A stretch of DNA of 64,000 bases from Sulfitobacter mediterraneus (lineage in GTDB: Bacteria; Pseudomonadota; Alphaproteobacteria; Rhodobacterales; Rhodobacteraceae), in contig NZ_CP069004.1 in the NCBI RefSeq assembly GCF_016801775.1, positions 1,240,001 to 1,304,000 on the forward strand. The letters run 5' to 3'. Position 1 is the stretch's first letter. The number at the start of each line of letters is the position of its first letter. The translations under genes were made by a program, and so were the position numbers. The notes under the pieces were generated by a model that saw nothing but the letters and a program-made list of their open reading frames with translations, made no database searches and was not told the origin of the DNA. Of this stretch, positions 18,554 to 27,778 are shown in pieces.

Positions 18554-19146
18554 TGCCCCGGTTTCACGTCTTTCAATTCCATCGCCTTCGCCGGATCGCG
18601 CATCATCTGCGCCACCACGTCCTGGCGTTTCACATCCACCCGGTGGCGCAGCGTCAGCACAATCGCGCCGATCATCGCCACCAGCAGGATCAGCCCCGCC
18701 AGTTGGAACAGCAGGAAGTAGTCATCATAAAGGATCAGACCCAGCGCCGCAGTGTTGTGCACGCTTGTGTCCGTCACCTGCGTGCGCAGCCCCTCGGCCG
18801 CCGCGTTGCTTTCCCATGCGCCAAAGGCCATGACGAATTGCATCAAGATCACCAGACCGATGAGCAAAGCCAGCGGCATATAGCGAGCCATCTCTGCCTT
18901 CAGCTCGGCAAAATCGACATCCAGCATCATCACCACGAACAGGAACAGCACCGCGACAGCGCCGACATAGACAATGATCAGCAGCATCGCGACAAATTCC
19001 GCCCCCAGCAGGACAAACAGGCCCGCCGCGCTCAGGAATGACAGGATCAACCACAGCACCGAGTGCACGGGGTTGCGGCTGATCACGGTGAACAGCCCGC
19101 CCGCAATCACGCAGGTTGCAAACAGGTAGAATGAAAAGACACTCAT
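18544..19146 (-). CDS. nuoJ: NADH-quinone oxidoreductase subunit J
   Basis: NuoJ (ND6 homologue) is a five-helix membrane subunit of complex I. The 200-residue protein has the typical start [31 protein letters not shown] region and the conserved third helix [20 protein letters not shown] with its pi-bulge glycine. The soluble C-terminus is [20 protein letters not shown]. The start ATG overlaps the stop of the upstream CMD-like gene by four bases (ATGA). Its stop lies inside a palindrome that begins the nuoJ-nuoK hairpin cluster. Confidence 0.96.
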   Translation of the reverse strand: MSVFSFYLFATCVIAGGLFTVISRNPVHSVLWLILSFLSAAGLFVLLGAEFVAMLLIIVYVGAVAVLFLFVVMMLDVDFAELKAEMARYMPLALLIGLVILMQFVMAFGAWESNAAAEGLRTQVTDTSVHNTAALGLILYDDYFLLFQLAGLILLVAMIGAIVLTLRHRVDVKRQDVVAQMMRDPAKAMELKDVKPGQGL

Positions 19147-19544
19147 GCGTCGCCCTCTTTTTCGTCCAACACCGCTTGCGCCAGTTCCAGCGCGCGGGTC
19201 ATTGCGGGAATACCGGCGAACACCGACATCTGCCCGATTGTTTCTACGATGTGCTGCTTGGTCGCCCCGGCCTCAAGCGCGTGGCGCACAGTCTGGCGCA
19301 CGGCCATATCGTTTTGTGCGCCCTGCATGGTCAGTCCGGCCAATGTCAGCAACATCCGTGTGCGCGCATCCAGCCCGCCTTCGTTCAGCGTATTGCCGAA
19401 CATCATTTCCATCATGTCCTTGGGCATGGTACCCATCATCGCCTCAAACCCCTTGGGCGTGAACGCATCCATCGCAGGAAAGCCTTTGGCCATTTCCTGC
19501 GCTTGGTTCATCATCGCTTCAAAGGGGTTTTTGGGATCGCTCAT
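19143..19544 (-). CDS. Carboxymuconolactone decarboxylase (CMD)-like protein in the nuo operon
   Basis: The 133-residue protein has a Met-rich N-terminus and an all-helical C-terminal two-thirds like the CMD/AhpD fold: [39 protein letters not shown], and [16 protein letters not shown]. It contains no Cys, so it lacks the CxxC redox pair of AhpD peroxidases. It is fixed between nuoI and nuoJ by 4-nt ATGA overlaps at both ends, so it is certainly co-translated with complex I subunits. Assembly factor or accessory subunit is an inference; an enzymatic role on a small molecule is the alternative. Confidence 0.85.
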   Translation of the reverse strand: MSDPKNPFEAMMNQAQEMAKGFPAMDAFTPKGFEAMMGTMPKDMMEMMFGNTLNEGGLDARTRMLLTLAGLTMQGAQNDMAVRQTVRHALEAGATKQHIVETIGQMSVFAGIPAMTRALELAQAVLDEKEGDA

Positions 19545-20035
19545 CGGTAAGGTGCATCCATTTCGAGGTTGCGGGCGATTTCGGCTTCCCAGCGGTCACC
19601 GTTCTCAAGCAGCTTGGCCTTGTCGTAATACAGCTCTTCGCGGGTTTCAGTTGAGAACTCGAAGTTTGGCCCCTCGACAATCGCATCTACAGGGCAGGCT
19701 TCCTGGCAGAAACCGCAGTAGATGCATTTGGTCATGTCGATGTCGTAACGCGTGGTGCGGCGGCTGCCGTCCTCGCGCGGCTCGGCGTCGATGGTGATCG
19801 CCTGTGCAGGGCAGACCGCCTCGCACAATTTGCAGGCGATGCAACGCTCTTCGCCATTTGGATAGCGGCGCAGCGCATGTTCACCGCGAAACCGCGGGGA
19901 CAGCGGGCCTTTTTCGTGCGGATAGTTGATGGTCGCCTTGGGGCGGAACATATACTTCAGGCCCAGCATCATGCCTTTGGCAAAATCCTGCAGCAGGAAA
20001 TATTTTGCGGCGCGGGTATAGTCGATCTGCGTCAT
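19541..20035 (-). CDS. nuoI: NADH-quinone oxidoreductase subunit I
   Basis: NuoI carries the two [4Fe-4S] clusters N6a and N6b that pass electrons toward N2. The 164-residue protein has both eight-iron ferredoxin motifs: [12 protein letters not shown] (about residues 62-73) and [12 protein letters not shown] (about 101-112). The N-terminus has an amphipathic helix that sits on the membrane. An AGGGGG ribosome site precedes the ATG. It begins one base after the nuoH stop and overlaps the CMD gene by 4 nt. Confidence 0.98.
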   Translation of the reverse strand: MTQIDYTRAAKYFLLQDFAKGMMLGLKYMFRPKATINYPHEKGPLSPRFRGEHALRRYPNGEERCIACKLCEAVCPAQAITIDAEPREDGSRRTTRYDIDMTKCIYCGFCQEACPVDAIVEGPNFEFSTETREELYYDKAKLLENGDRWEAEIARNLEMDAPYR

Positions 20036-20036
20036 A

Positions 20037-21077
20037 TCAGCCCCCTACGGTCCAGCGCGCATATACGCCCCAGAACCATTCGAATTTTGCGGCAAAGGCC
20101 ACGAACACCACCCAGAACAGGCTGAACGGCAGGAACACTTTCCACCCCAGTCGCATCAGCTGGTCATAGCGGTAGCGCGGCGTGATCGCCTTCACCATGG
20201 AGAACATGAAGAAGACAAACAGCATCTTGATGAACATCCAGAAGAAGCCATCGGGCAGGAACGGCACCGGCGACAGCCAGCCACCGAAGAACAACAGCGA
20301 TACCAATGCGCACATCAGAACCACGGCTACCAGTTCACCGATCATGAACAAAAGGAACGGCGTGGAGGAATATTCAACCTGATAGCCCGCCACCAGTTCT
20401 GATTCCGCTTCGGGCAGGTCAAACGGTGGGCGGTTGGTTTCGGCCAGCGCCGAGATGAAGAACAAGAACAGCATCGGGAAATGCGGCAGGAAGTACCAGT
20501 TGAAGATGCCCCAGTCGCCATCTTGCGCATTCACGATCGAGCTAAAGTTCATCGAACCGGTGGACAGGATCACGCCGATGATGATCAGGCCGATCGACAC
20601 CTCGTAAGAAATCATCTGCGCCGCAGAGCGGAGCGAGCCAAGGAACGGATACTTCGAGTTGGACGCCCAACCACCCATGATCACGCCGTAAACCTCAAGC
20701 GAGGAGACCGCAAAAACATACAGGATCGCCACGTTGATGTCCGACAGGATCCAACCCTCGTTGAAGGGGATCACGGCCCAGGCGATCAGTGCCATCACCA
20801 GCGACACCATCGGCGCGAGGAAAAACACCGGCTTGTCCGCGCCCGCAGGGACGACGACCTCTTTCACCACGTATTTCAGCAAGTCCGCGAAACTTTGCAT
20901 CAGACCAAAGACGCCCACCACATTGGGCCCCCGGCGCATCTGCACCGCCGCCCAGATTTTGCGGTCCGCGTACATCAAAAAGGCCAGCGCGACCAAAAGC
21001 GGCAGAAGGATCAACAGAACCTGCCCCAATGTCAGCAAGGCAATGCCCAGACCCGTGTTGTAAAAGAATTCAGCCAT
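20037..21077 (-). CDS. nuoH: NADH-quinone oxidoreductase subunit H
   Basis: NuoH (ND1 homologue) joins the membrane and peripheral arms and lines the quinone tunnel. The 346-residue protein has about eight helices and the family blocks [40 protein letters not shown] (the strongly conserved acidic loop) and GYQVEYSS. It starts with ATG after GAGGG and lies 7 nt downstream of a small lipoprotein gene. Confidence 0.98.
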   Translation of the reverse strand: MAEFFYNTGLGIALLTLGQVLLILLPLLVALAFLMYADRKIWAAVQMRRGPNVVGVFGLMQSFADLLKYVVKEVVVPAGADKPVFFLAPMVSLVMALIAWAVIPFNEGWILSDINVAILYVFAVSSLEVYGVIMGGWASNSKYPFLGSLRSAAQMISYEVSIGLIIIGVILSTGSMNFSSIVNAQDGDWGIFNWYFLPHFPMLFLFFISALAETNRPPFDLPEAESELVAGYQVEYSSTPFLLFMIGELVAVVLMCALVSLLFFGGWLSPVPFLPDGFFWMFIKMLFVFFMFSMVKAITPRYRYDQLMRLGWKVFLPFSLFWVVFVAFAAKFEWFWGVYARWTVGG

Positions 21078-21084
21078 TAGTCCC

Positions 21085-21468
21085 TCACACCGTCGGTATG
21101 CCGCGTTCTGCGCAGTCTTGCGCAGTCACTTCAGCATCAATTGTCCTCAAGCCGCGCGGCAGGCTCGGCGAGATTGTGTAAACAGCATCTGCCCGCCATA
21201 TGCTACCCTCTTGGCTCACATTTGTGCGGACATGACGCGCAAAACCGTAACCACGGATTAACGTGTACTGCGCAGCAGCGCATCTGGCGTAATCCGCCAC
21301 GTCTTTTGTGCTTTGTGCTTTGGTCATGGCGACATTGAACTGCACCAGATCGCCCTCCAAAAGCTTGGTTTCCACCCCTTTGTATTCCGGGATGAAATCC
21401 TCCGCCGTGGGCGGCGGTGTCTCGCAAGCCGCCAAGGCAAGAGGAAAAACTGCTGCCACCCGCTTCAC
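21085..21468 (-). CDS. Small lipoprotein encoded between nuoG and nuoH
   Basis: The 127-residue product begins with a short signal peptide ending in a lipobox (FPLALAAC, Cys at residue 15), so a lipoprotein is predicted. The start is GTG, overlapping the nuoG stop as GTGA (4 nt). After the signal the protein is soluble with three more Cys residues positioned around [20 protein letters not shown] and AQDCAERG. I recognise no domain. A second lipoprotein with a similar Cys-containing design lies three genes upstream in the same operon. Its localisation would be the inner-membrane face or outer membrane, away from the NuoG module. Confidence 0.78.
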   Translation of the reverse strand: MKRVAAVFPLALAACETPPPTAEDFIPEYKGVETKLLEGDLVQFNVAMTKAQSTKDVADYARCAAAQYTLIRGYGFARHVRTNVSQEGSIWRADAVYTISPSLPRGLRTIDAEVTAQDCAERGIPTV

Positions 21469-23480
21469 TCCGCCGCCAGTGGTGCAGCGGCGCGTGCGGC
21501 GGCGTTGGCGGACAGCTCCGCCATCAATTGGCTGGCGCGGGCAATCGGGTTGGACAGGTAGAAATCCTTGATCGCCGCGTCAAATGGGTTGGCCGTGATC
21601 TTGCCGCGCTCAAGTGGTTGCCATTCGTTCGCCGCAACTTCATCGACATCGCCCAGATGCGAATGCGCCGCGACCAATTGCTGACGCAGGGCAGCGATGG
21701 AATCGAACGGCAAGGTTGCATCCAGTTCCGCAGAAAGTGCCCGCAGAATGGCCCAGTTTTCCTTGGCTTCGCCGGGGGCAAAGCCTGCACGTTGTGCAAT
21801 CTGTGGCCGCCCTTCGGTGTTCACAAACAGACCCGGCTCTTCGGTATAGGCGGCACCGGGCAGGATGATGTCTGCGCGGTGAGCACCACGGTCGCCATGG
21901 CTGCCCTGATAAATCACAAACGGACCGGCGGGAATGTCACCCTCGTCCGCGCCAAGGTTGTAGATCACCTCTGCGCCCAGAACATCGGTGATGCCGTTCT
22001 CGGACGTCGCGCCAATGTCCATCGCGCCCACACGGCCTGCCGCAGTGTGCAGCACCATGAAGGTGGATTTGGTGCTGTCGGCCAGCGCCATCGCCTCGGC
22101 CAGGATCGCCGCGCCATCCTCTCGGGCCAATGCCGCCTGCCCGATGATGATCACCGACGGCTTTTCAGCCACATCAGAATGATCCCGCTTCATCAGGTCG
22201 GACATGATCGAGGGATCATCGCCAATGTGCATGGTCTCATAGGTCAGATCGACGTTTGTGCCAATCACGCCAATGCCCGCGCCTTTGGTCCAGGCCTTGC
22301 GGATACGCGCATTCAAAACCGGCGCTTCAACTGCGGGGTTGGTCCCGATCAGCATGATCGCCTGTGCGCTGTCGATGTCTTCGATTGTGGCCGTGCCCAC
22401 ATAGCCAGATCGGTTGCCCGCTGGCAGTTTCGCGCCATCGGTGCGGCATTCAACGCTGCCGCCCAGCCCTTCGATCAGTTGTTTCAAGGCAAAGGCCGCC
22501 TCGACCGACGTCAGATCGCCGACCAGACCGCCAACTTTCTTTCCCTTCATCGCCGCCGCAGCCGCGGACAGCGCCTCTGGCCAGCTGGCTTTGCGCAGCT
22601 TGCCGTTTTCGCGAATGTAGGGCGTGTCCAAACGCTGGCGGCGCAGACCGTCCCATACAAAACGGGTTTTGTCGGAAATCCATTCCTCATTCACGCCGTC
22701 ATGGTTGCGCGGCAGAATGCGCATCACTTCACGGCCCTTGGTGTCCACCCGGATGTTGGAGCCAAGCGCATCCATCACATCGATGCTTTCGGTTTTGGTC
22801 AATTCCCACGGACGGGCGGTAAAGGCGTAAGGCTTCGACACCAATGCGCCCACGGGGCACAGATCAATGATGTTGCCTTGCAGATTGCTGTTGAGCGTCT
22901 GGCCCAGATACGAGGTGATCTCGGCATCTTCGCCGCGGCCTGTCTGACCCATCATGTGCAAACCAGCCACCTCGGTGGTGAAACGCACACAGCGGGTGCA
23001 GGAAATACAGCGGGTCATGTGGGTTTCAACCAATGGCCCCAGATCCAGATCTTCGGTGGCGCGCTTGGGCTCGCGGTAACGCGAGAAATCAACGCCGTAG
23101 GCCATCGCCTGATCCTGAAGATCGCATTCGCCACCCTGATCGCAGATCGGGCAATCGAGGGGGTGATTGATCAGCAGAAATTCCATGACCCCTTCGCGGG
23201 CCTTTTTGACCATAGGCGAATTGGTCTTGACCACAGGCGGCTGGCCCTCGGGACCGGGGCGCAGATCGCGCACCTGCATCGCACAGGAGGCCGCAGGTTT
23301 GGGCGGACCACCCACAACCTCGACAAGACACATTCGGCAGTTCCCGGCAATCGACAGCCGTTCATGGTAGCAAAACCGCGGCACTTCGACGCCGGTCTGC
23401 TCACAGGCCTGAATGAGGGTCATCGCCCCATCGACTTCGATTTCCTTGCCGTCGATGATGATCTTGCGGGTATCGCTCAT
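21465..23480 (-). CDS. nuoG: NADH-quinone oxidoreductase subunit G
   Basis: NuoG is the largest subunit of the NADH-oxidising module. The 671-residue protein has the N-terminal ferredoxin domain (CRMCLVEV, cluster N1b), [15 protein letters not shown], and the two-cluster region [14 protein letters not shown] plus [10 protein letters not shown] (N4 and N5 with the conserved His), then a molybdopterin-oxidoreductase-like domain that is catalytically inactive in the family. Its length matches mitochondrial-type 75-kDa subunits rather than the ~900-residue E. coli form. Its stop overlaps a GTG-started lipoprotein gene by 4 nt. Confidence 0.97.
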   Translation of the reverse strand: MSDTRKIIIDGKEIEVDGAMTLIQACEQTGVEVPRFCYHERLSIAGNCRMCLVEVVGGPPKPAASCAMQVRDLRPGPEGQPPVVKTNSPMVKKAREGVMEFLLINHPLDCPICDQGGECDLQDQAMAYGVDFSRYREPKRATEDLDLGPLVETHMTRCISCTRCVRFTTEVAGLHMMGQTGRGEDAEITSYLGQTLNSNLQGNIIDLCPVGALVSKPYAFTARPWELTKTESIDVMDALGSNIRVDTKGREVMRILPRNHDGVNEEWISDKTRFVWDGLRRQRLDTPYIRENGKLRKASWPEALSAAAAAMKGKKVGGLVGDLTSVEAAFALKQLIEGLGGSVECRTDGAKLPAGNRSGYVGTATIEDIDSAQAIMLIGTNPAVEAPVLNARIRKAWTKGAGIGVIGTNVDLTYETMHIGDDPSIMSDLMKRDHSDVAEKPSVIIIGQAALAREDGAAILAEAMALADSTKSTFMVLHTAAGRVGAMDIGATSENGITDVLGAEVIYNLGADEGDIPAGPFVIYQGSHGDRGAHRADIILPGAAYTEEPGLFVNTEGRPQIAQRAGFAPGEAKENWAILRALSAELDATLPFDSIAALRQQLVAAHSHLGDVDEVAANEWQPLERGKITANPFDAAIKDFYLSNPIARASQLMAELSANAAARAAAPLAAE

Positions 23481-23484
23481 ATGC

Positions 23485-23886
23485 TCACTTCGCTTTCAGT
23501 AACGAACCGATCCGGCTCGATTTTTGAATCTCTGCACGTCCTAGCGCACAATAGCTTTGCGGGTCAGAAGTATCGACCCCCTTTGCCTTGAAAAACGCCC
23601 TTCCACGGGCACGCATCCGGTCTTTTTCGGCCTCGCTGTCGACGTAGGCCTCGATCTCTGCTTCGGAATAGCCAAGCGCCCGCGCCTGCGCCTTCAGATC
23701 CCAGACATAACTGACCGCCTTGAGCATCCGCGCCGAGATCGTTGGACAGCTTTTGCGGATCCGGTCGGCAATCCCAAGATCAAGCAGCGCATCATCAATC
23801 ACAGCCACCTCCCGCAACGGGGGCTTGGCCATGGCGGGCACCGCCATCAAACTTAATCCGGTTATTGCAATCACGATAAATCGCAT
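23485..23886 (-). CDS. DUF5333-type periplasmic protein of the nuo operon
   Basis: The 133-residue protein starts with a Sec signal peptide ([20 protein letters not shown], cleavage after AMA). The mature part is helical and contains two Cys (RKSCPTIS and SYCALGR) that could form a disulfide, plus a [20 protein letters not shown] helix. This matches what I recall as DUF5333, found in Rhodobacterales complex I operons. GAGGAG precedes the ATG and it ends 4 nt before nuoG. A periplasmic protein between genes for the cytoplasmic arm suggests an assembly or stability role, but none is shown. Confidence 0.78.
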   Translation of the reverse strand: MRFIVIAITGLSLMAVPAMAKPPLREVAVIDDALLDLGIADRIRKSCPTISARMLKAVSYVWDLKAQARALGYSEAEIEAYVDSEAEKDRMRARGRAFFKAKGVDTSDPQSYCALGRAEIQKSSRIGSLLKAK

Positions 23887-24006
23887 TCTTACTTCTCCTC
23901 ATGTGATGCGGGCAGTCTGGCCCAGCTTCGCACATGCGGTTTTGGTGTCTGATAGGCAATAACATCACGAAATGCAAAGCCTCAGGCGGGTTTTACGCGC
24001 CAAATT

Positions 24007-24333
24007 TTACTGTGGGCAACGGCCACTGAAAACCAGCCGGTCATCCACAATTCTCAACTCCTCTGCGGGGGTGTCAGGACCAACCGTCCATTCGATATCG
24101 GAACTGCCGTAGTACTGCACGCAATGGGAGATCGCCGCGTGTTCACCGGCCTGCCGCGCACCCTCAACCGACTGGGAGGCGTCGCGCACTGTCACGGTGA
24201 ATACATCCAGCTGTTTGTCCACCTTTGCCACCTTGGTGCGATAATAGAACCCTTCGAACGGGGTCAGTTTGCTTTTGTCTGCGCAGCCTGCCAGCAGCGC
24301 GGCAACCATCAGGGCTGGAACAATTATCTTCAT
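24007..24333 (-). CDS. Small lipoprotein in the nuo operon
   Basis: The 108-residue product has a clear lipoprotein signal peptide with lipobox LLAGC (Cys at residue 17). The mature part is short and predicted strand-rich (FYYRTKVAKVDKQLDVFTVTV), with two Cys (SHCVQYYG and SGRCPQ at the C-terminus) spaced for a disulfide. I do not recognise the family. GGAG precedes the ATG by a good distance, and the gene lies between the DUF3291 and DUF5333 genes, 120 nt before the latter. Confidence 0.75.
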   Translation of the reverse strand: MKIIVPALMVAALLAGCADKSKLTPFEGFYYRTKVAKVDKQLDVFTVTVRDASQSVEGARQAGEHAAISHCVQYYGSSDIEWTVGPDTPAEELRIVDDRLVFSGRCPQ

Positions 24334-24402
24334 CTTACTTCTCCGCCAGAATGCAGCAGGGCCGCAGCCCCCGCATCATCATATGTTGCCCGCGCGTCAT
24401 GC

Positions 24403-24909
24403 TCACGCCGCCTGCCCCGCGCCACAGGCCTTGGTCTTCCAAAGCCCTGCAGATTTCACAAAGGACCAGCCAAAGGCAAAATCGCTTTCGCCGTGCTTTT
24501 CCAGATGCCTGAAACGTTCCATCGCCTCGGCCATGGTGGGGCGATGTCCCTCAGGCACCCACCACATCGCAAACCGCAGTGCCGCGCCCATGTCGTACCA
24601 TTCCGCCTTGCGGTCATAGAACTGCTTGTGAACGGTGTTCCAAACAAAATGTTCAAGCGATTCAACGCTTTCCCAAACAGAAAGGGTCGAGGCCATGCGC
24701 GGGTTACCCCCCAATTCGCCTTCGGGATTGTTCTGTTCGCGCTCCATGGTGTCTTCGTTCATCATCCAGACAAAACCGGGTGCGCGTTGCGCAATCCCGT
24801 TGACCAGATCCAGCCCATCTACAAAATCCTTCACCCTTGGGTCATCCCAATCATATTTGAGAATGCCCAGGTTCAGCTCGGCAAGATGATGACCGGCGGG
24901 ATGTTGCAT
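24403..24909 (-). CDS. DUF3291-type protein
   Basis: The 168-residue protein resembles the DUF3291 family, which has a ferredoxin-like dimeric alpha/beta-barrel fold related to antibiotic-biosynthesis monooxygenases. Recognisable segments are HHLAELNLGILKYDWDDPRV, NGIAQRAPGFVWMM, STLSVWESVESLEHFVW and MWWVPEGHRPTMAEAMERF. The ATG at 24907-24909 was chosen because it begins the conserved HLAELN region five bases after the MAPEG stop; a longer reading runs back through the MAPEG gene. Its role in a complex I operon is unknown. Confidence 0.8.
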   Translation of the reverse strand: MQHPAGHHLAELNLGILKYDWDDPRVKDFVDGLDLVNGIAQRAPGFVWMMNEDTMEREQNNPEGELGGNPRMASTLSVWESVESLEHFVWNTVHKQFYDRKAEWYDMGAALRFAMWWVPEGHRPTMAEAMERFRHLEKHGESDFAFGWSFVKSAGLWKTKACGAGQAA

Positions 24910-24913
24910 CAGA

Positions 24914-25321
24914 TCAAAGCACCGCCACAACGGCCAGAACAGCCAATGCCAACATGCAGAACCACCCCACAGCAAAGCTGGCCGAACGCATGCCCTGGTT
25001 TTCCGTCTTGATGTGAATAAACACCATTACGATCCGCGCCACGATGAACAACGAGGCCAGAAGATTGACCCAGAACGCCGGCGCACCGGCCAGCATCGCG
25101 GCTGCTGTAGCCGCCACGAATGGGCCGGAGTTTTCAACCGCGTTCATGAACGCCCGCTCGCGGCGGTAAACCACATCGGAATAATCCCGCTTTGGCTTGC
25201 CACATTCACAACGTTTCTCTGCCGAGCGGCCAATCGTGGACGCCCCCGCCAGAAGCGCAACAATCACTGACCAAAGCGCCAAAGACAGGATGGCGTGGCT
25301 GTATTCTGCAAAAGCTTCCAT
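24914..25321 (-). CDS. MAPEG-family membrane protein
   Basis: The 135-residue protein has four hydrophobic helices and MAPEG-like blocks: YRRERAFMNAVENSGPFVAA (the conserved arginine and the E-N-x-x-x motif), APAFWVNLLASLFIVARIVMV and a final AVGWFCMLALAVLAVV helix. MAPEG proteins are membrane glutathione- or eicosanoid-handling enzymes, but bacterial members are mostly uncharacterised. An unusual feature is a cluster of charged and Cys residues in the first loop (KRCECGKPKRDYS). The ATG overlaps the nuoF stop by one base (TAATG), tying its translation to complex I. Confidence 0.85.
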   Translation of the reverse strand: MEAFAEYSHAILSLALWSVIVALLAGASTIGRSAEKRCECGKPKRDYSDVVYRRERAFMNAVENSGPFVAATAAAMLAGAPAFWVNLLASLFIVARIVMVFIHIKTENQGMRSASFAVGWFCMLALAVLAVVAVL

Positions 25322-26616
25322 TATTCTGCCGCCACTGCTGAAACGCGTCCGGTGCGTTTGTGTTTGATCCGGTCTTCGATCTCATCGCGGAAGTGGCGGA
25401 TGAGACCCTGAATAGGCCAGGCCGCCGCATCACCCAGCGCACAGATTGTATGGCCTTCGACCTGTTTGGTCACGTCCAGCAGCATGTCGATTTCTTCGGG
25501 TTCCGCGTCGCCTGTCACCAGACGGTCCATCACCCGCATCATCCAGCCCGTGCCTTCGCGGCAGGGCGTACACTGACCGCAGCTCTCGTGCTTGTAAAAC
25601 TTCGACAAACGCCAGATCGCTTTGATCACGTCGGTGGAATTGTCCATCACGATGACCGCCGCCGTGCCCAGACCAGAGCGCTGCTCACGCAGGTAGTCAA
25701 AGTCCATGATCGCTTCGCGCATGTCCTTGCCGGGGATCATCGGCACCGAGGATCCGCCCGGGATCACAGCCTTGAGATTGTCCCAGCCGCCGCGAATGCC
25801 GCCGCAGTGGGTTTCGATCAGTTCTTCGAAAGTGATCGACATCGCCTCTTCGACCACGCAGGGGTTGTTGACGTGACCGGAGATCGCAAACAGCTTGGTG
25901 CCCGCGTTGTTGGGGCGGCCAAAACCGGCAAACCATTCCGGCCCGCGCCGTAGGATTGTTGGCACAACGGCAATCGATTCCACATTGTTCACCGTGGTCG
26001 GACAGCCATAAAGGCCAGCCCCCGCCGGGAACGGCGGCTTCATCCGCGGCATGCCCTTTTTGCCCTCAAGGCTTTCCAGCAGCGCGGTTTCCTCGCCGCA
26101 GATATAGGCGCCGGCGCCGTGGTGCAGGTAAAGATCAAAGTCCCAGCCGGACTTGGCAGCGTTCTTGCCCAAAAGGCCCGCGTCATAAGCCTCATCAATC
26201 GCGGCTTGCAGCGCCTCACGCTCGCGGATGTATTCGCCGCGAATGTAGATGTAGCAGGCGTTGGCATTCATCGCGAAACTGGCAATCAGGCACCCTTCGA
26301 TCAGTGTATGCGGATCGTGGCGCATGATTTCGCGGTCCTTGCAGGTGCCCGGCTCGGATTCGTCCGCGTTGATCACCAGATAGGATGGCCGGCCATCGCT
26401 TTCTTTCGGCATGAAGGACCATTTCAAACCGGTGGGGAAACCCGCACCGCCGCGCCCGCGCAGACCGGAGGTTTTCATCTGGTCGATGATCCAGTCACGC
26501 CCCTTTTTGATGATGCCGGCGGTGCCATCCCAATGGCCGCGCGCCTGCGCCCCTTTGAGCGTACGGTCATGCATCCCGTAGATGTTGGTAAAGATGCGGT
26601 CTTGGTCCTGAAGCAT
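25321..26616 (-). CDS. nuoF: NADH-quinone oxidoreductase subunit F
   Basis: NuoF binds NADH and FMN and holds cluster N3, the electron entry point of complex I. The 431-residue protein shows the NADH loop [17 protein letters not shown], the FMN site [13 protein letters not shown], the region [20 protein letters not shown], and the N3 ligands [15 protein letters not shown] plus a distal Cys in [13 protein letters not shown]. The C-terminus ends in a basic tail. It precedes the MAPEG gene with a one-base TAATG overlap. Confidence 0.98.
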   Translation of the reverse strand: MLQDQDRIFTNIYGMHDRTLKGAQARGHWDGTAGIIKKGRDWIIDQMKTSGLRGRGGAGFPTGLKWSFMPKESDGRPSYLVINADESEPGTCKDREIMRHDPHTLIEGCLIASFAMNANACYIYIRGEYIREREALQAAIDEAYDAGLLGKNAAKSGWDFDLYLHHGAGAYICGEETALLESLEGKKGMPRMKPPFPAGAGLYGCPTTVNNVESIAVVPTILRRGPEWFAGFGRPNNAGTKLFAISGHVNNPCVVEEAMSITFEELIETHCGGIRGGWDNLKAVIPGGSSVPMIPGKDMREAIMDFDYLREQRSGLGTAAVIVMDNSTDVIKAIWRLSKFYKHESCGQCTPCREGTGWMMRVMDRLVTGDAEPEEIDMLLDVTKQVEGHTICALGDAAAWPIQGLIRHFRDEIEDRIKHKRTGRVSAVAAE

Positions 26617-26626
26617 AACTGCCTAC

Positions 26627-26857
26627 CTACTCACTTGCTTTGGCGGCCCGCCGGGCCTGCCATATCTGATAAATCACAACCAACGCCCAAAAGAGCGCGG
26701 CCAAAGCTGCAAAATCGAACAGGAGCGCGTAACGCCCCGGCAGCCCCAACGCAGGCCCCGCCCATTGTGCGATGATCCAAAGCACCATCGTCACGGCAAT
26801 GACCAGAGCAACACTCTGGCCTTTGCGTGCAATTGCTTTGTCTGTCTCAACGCTCAT
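26627..26857 (-). CDS. DUF5337-type small membrane protein
   Basis: The 76-residue protein has two membrane helices (VALVIAVTMVLWIIAQWAGP and LLFDFAALAALFWALVVIYQ) and a basic C-terminus (RRAAKASE). It matches what I recall as DUF5337, a small protein found in Rhodobacterales nuo operons. GGAG precedes the ATG. It lies between the H3TH-domain gene and nuoF, with 10 nt to nuoF. A supernumerary membrane-arm subunit or assembly helper is the natural guess. Confidence 0.8.
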   Translation of the reverse strand: MSVETDKAIARKGQSVALVIAVTMVLWIIAQWAGPALGLPGRYALLFDFAALAALFWALVVIYQIWQARRAAKASE

Positions 26858-26874
26858 CTGCGGGGCGCTCCGGT

Positions 26875-27747
26875 CTATTTCTTCTTACGCTTCGAGAACT
26901 CGGTCTCGCCGCCTTTGGCCAGTATCTTGGCCTGACTGACCCAATTGTCCCGTTCGATGCGGCCTTTGAAGCGCAGGCGCTCATCAACCCAGGCGATCTC
27001 TTTCTTGCGCAATCCGGCAACCTGATCGTAGTGCCAGATGCCCATCTCGTTCAGGGTTTGCTCCAACTTGGGGCCAACGCCGCTGATCAGTTTGAGATCA
27101 TCCGCGCCAGTTGCACGCGGTGCAGTCATCAATTCGGGTTTGCCATCCGCCGCGACGGGCGCCCGCTTGGGCTTGGCCGCGGCATCTTCCTTGGGTTTCG
27201 CTGCGGCTTTGGACTTGGCAGCGGCTTTTGGTTTTGCTGCCGCTTTCGGTTTGGCTGCGGCTTTCGGTTTGGCTGCGGCTTTTGGCTTGGCGGCGGCTTT
27301 TGGCTTGGCGGCGGCGGCCGGTTTGGCACTTGCGGCCTCAGCTGTTTCTGTGGCCGGGGCGGAGGTCTCTGCCGGTGCGGCCTCCTGCGCCTCCGGCTCA
27401 GGCGCGGGATCAACCATATCGACCGCTTTGGCCGGTGCTGCATGGGCCGTTGCCGCAGCAGAAGACGCAGCAGGTGCAGCAGAGGTTGTGGTGTCCGTGC
27501 TGGCTGCGCTGGCCGCAGAGACCGTCGTCGCTGCCGGACCCGAGGCAAAGGAACTGCCACTGCTGCTACAGCGGAACTGGATCAACAAATAGCCAAGAAT
27601 GATCGCAATCACGATCCCTGCAAACAGCGATGAAAGGAACGACCAGCCCGCCAGGGCCAGCAGCAACAATGCGCAGATCACGCCGCCAACGGCACCCATG
27701 ATCCAACAGTTACGCGCGCAATCGGCGCCTTCTGTGTTTTTTGTCAT
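26875..27747 (-). CDS. Membrane-anchored protein with Lys/Ala repeat linker and H3TH-like domain
   Basis: The 290-residue protein has three parts. Residues ~15-57 form two hydrophobic segments. Residues ~60-215 are a low-complexity Ala/Ser/Lys linker containing five KPKAAA repeats. Residues ~220-285 form a helical domain (LKLISGVGPKLEQTLNEMGI, then HYDQVAGLRKKEIAWVDERL and RDNWVSQAK) resembling the COG3743 helix-3-turn-helix domain of flap-endonuclease-like proteins. The neighbouring NuoE ends in a clearly homologous domain. A GAAGAGGG ribosome site precedes the ATG. No nuclease active site is visible, so a protein- or nucleic-acid-binding role is more likely than catalysis. Confidence 0.85.
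   Translation of the reverse strand: MTKNTEGADCARNCWIMGAVGGVICALLLLALAGWSFLSSLFAGIVIAIILGYLLIQFRCSSSGSSFASGPAATTVSAASAASTDTTTSAAPAASSAAATAHAAPAKAVDMVDPAPEPEAQEAAPAETSAPATETAEAASAKPAAAAKPKAAAKPKAAAKPKAAAKPKAAAKPKAAAKSKAAAKPKEDAAAKPKRAPVAADGKPELMTAPRATGADDLKLISGVGPKLEQTLNEMGIWHYDQVAGLRKKEIAWVDERLRFKGRIERDNWVSQAKILAKGGETEFSKRKKK
27163..27324 (-). repeat. Tandem 18-nt coding repeat (KPKAAA units)
   Basis: Within the H3TH-protein gene, residues 142-195 are built from near-identical hexapeptides: one KPAAAA, five KPKAAA, one KSKAAA and a KPKEDAAA. At DNA level this is an 18-nt tandem repeat and a likely site of length variation by slippage. The repeat is a charged, flexible tether between membrane anchor and C-terminal domain. 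Confidence 0.9.
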
Positions 27748-27778
27748 TTTCGTCCCTCTTCCCGTTGTTTTTTATGTC

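Noticed and set aside
21417..23591. A 724-codon open frame on the plus strand opposite nuoG.
   Set aside because: It is antisense to a perfectly conserved NuoG and owes its openness to GC-rich third positions; its translation is Arg/His/Gln-rich with no recognisable domain.
27163..27324. Short-period direct repeats that might suggest a CRISPR array.
   Set aside because: The period is 18 nt with no spacers, and it encodes in-frame KPKAAA units.
27038..27592. A hydrophobic Ala/Gly/Leu-repeat frame on the plus strand over the KPKAAA repeat.
   Set aside because: It is the reverse complement of the Lys/Ala repeat in the real minus-strand gene, so the repeat itself creates the open frame.
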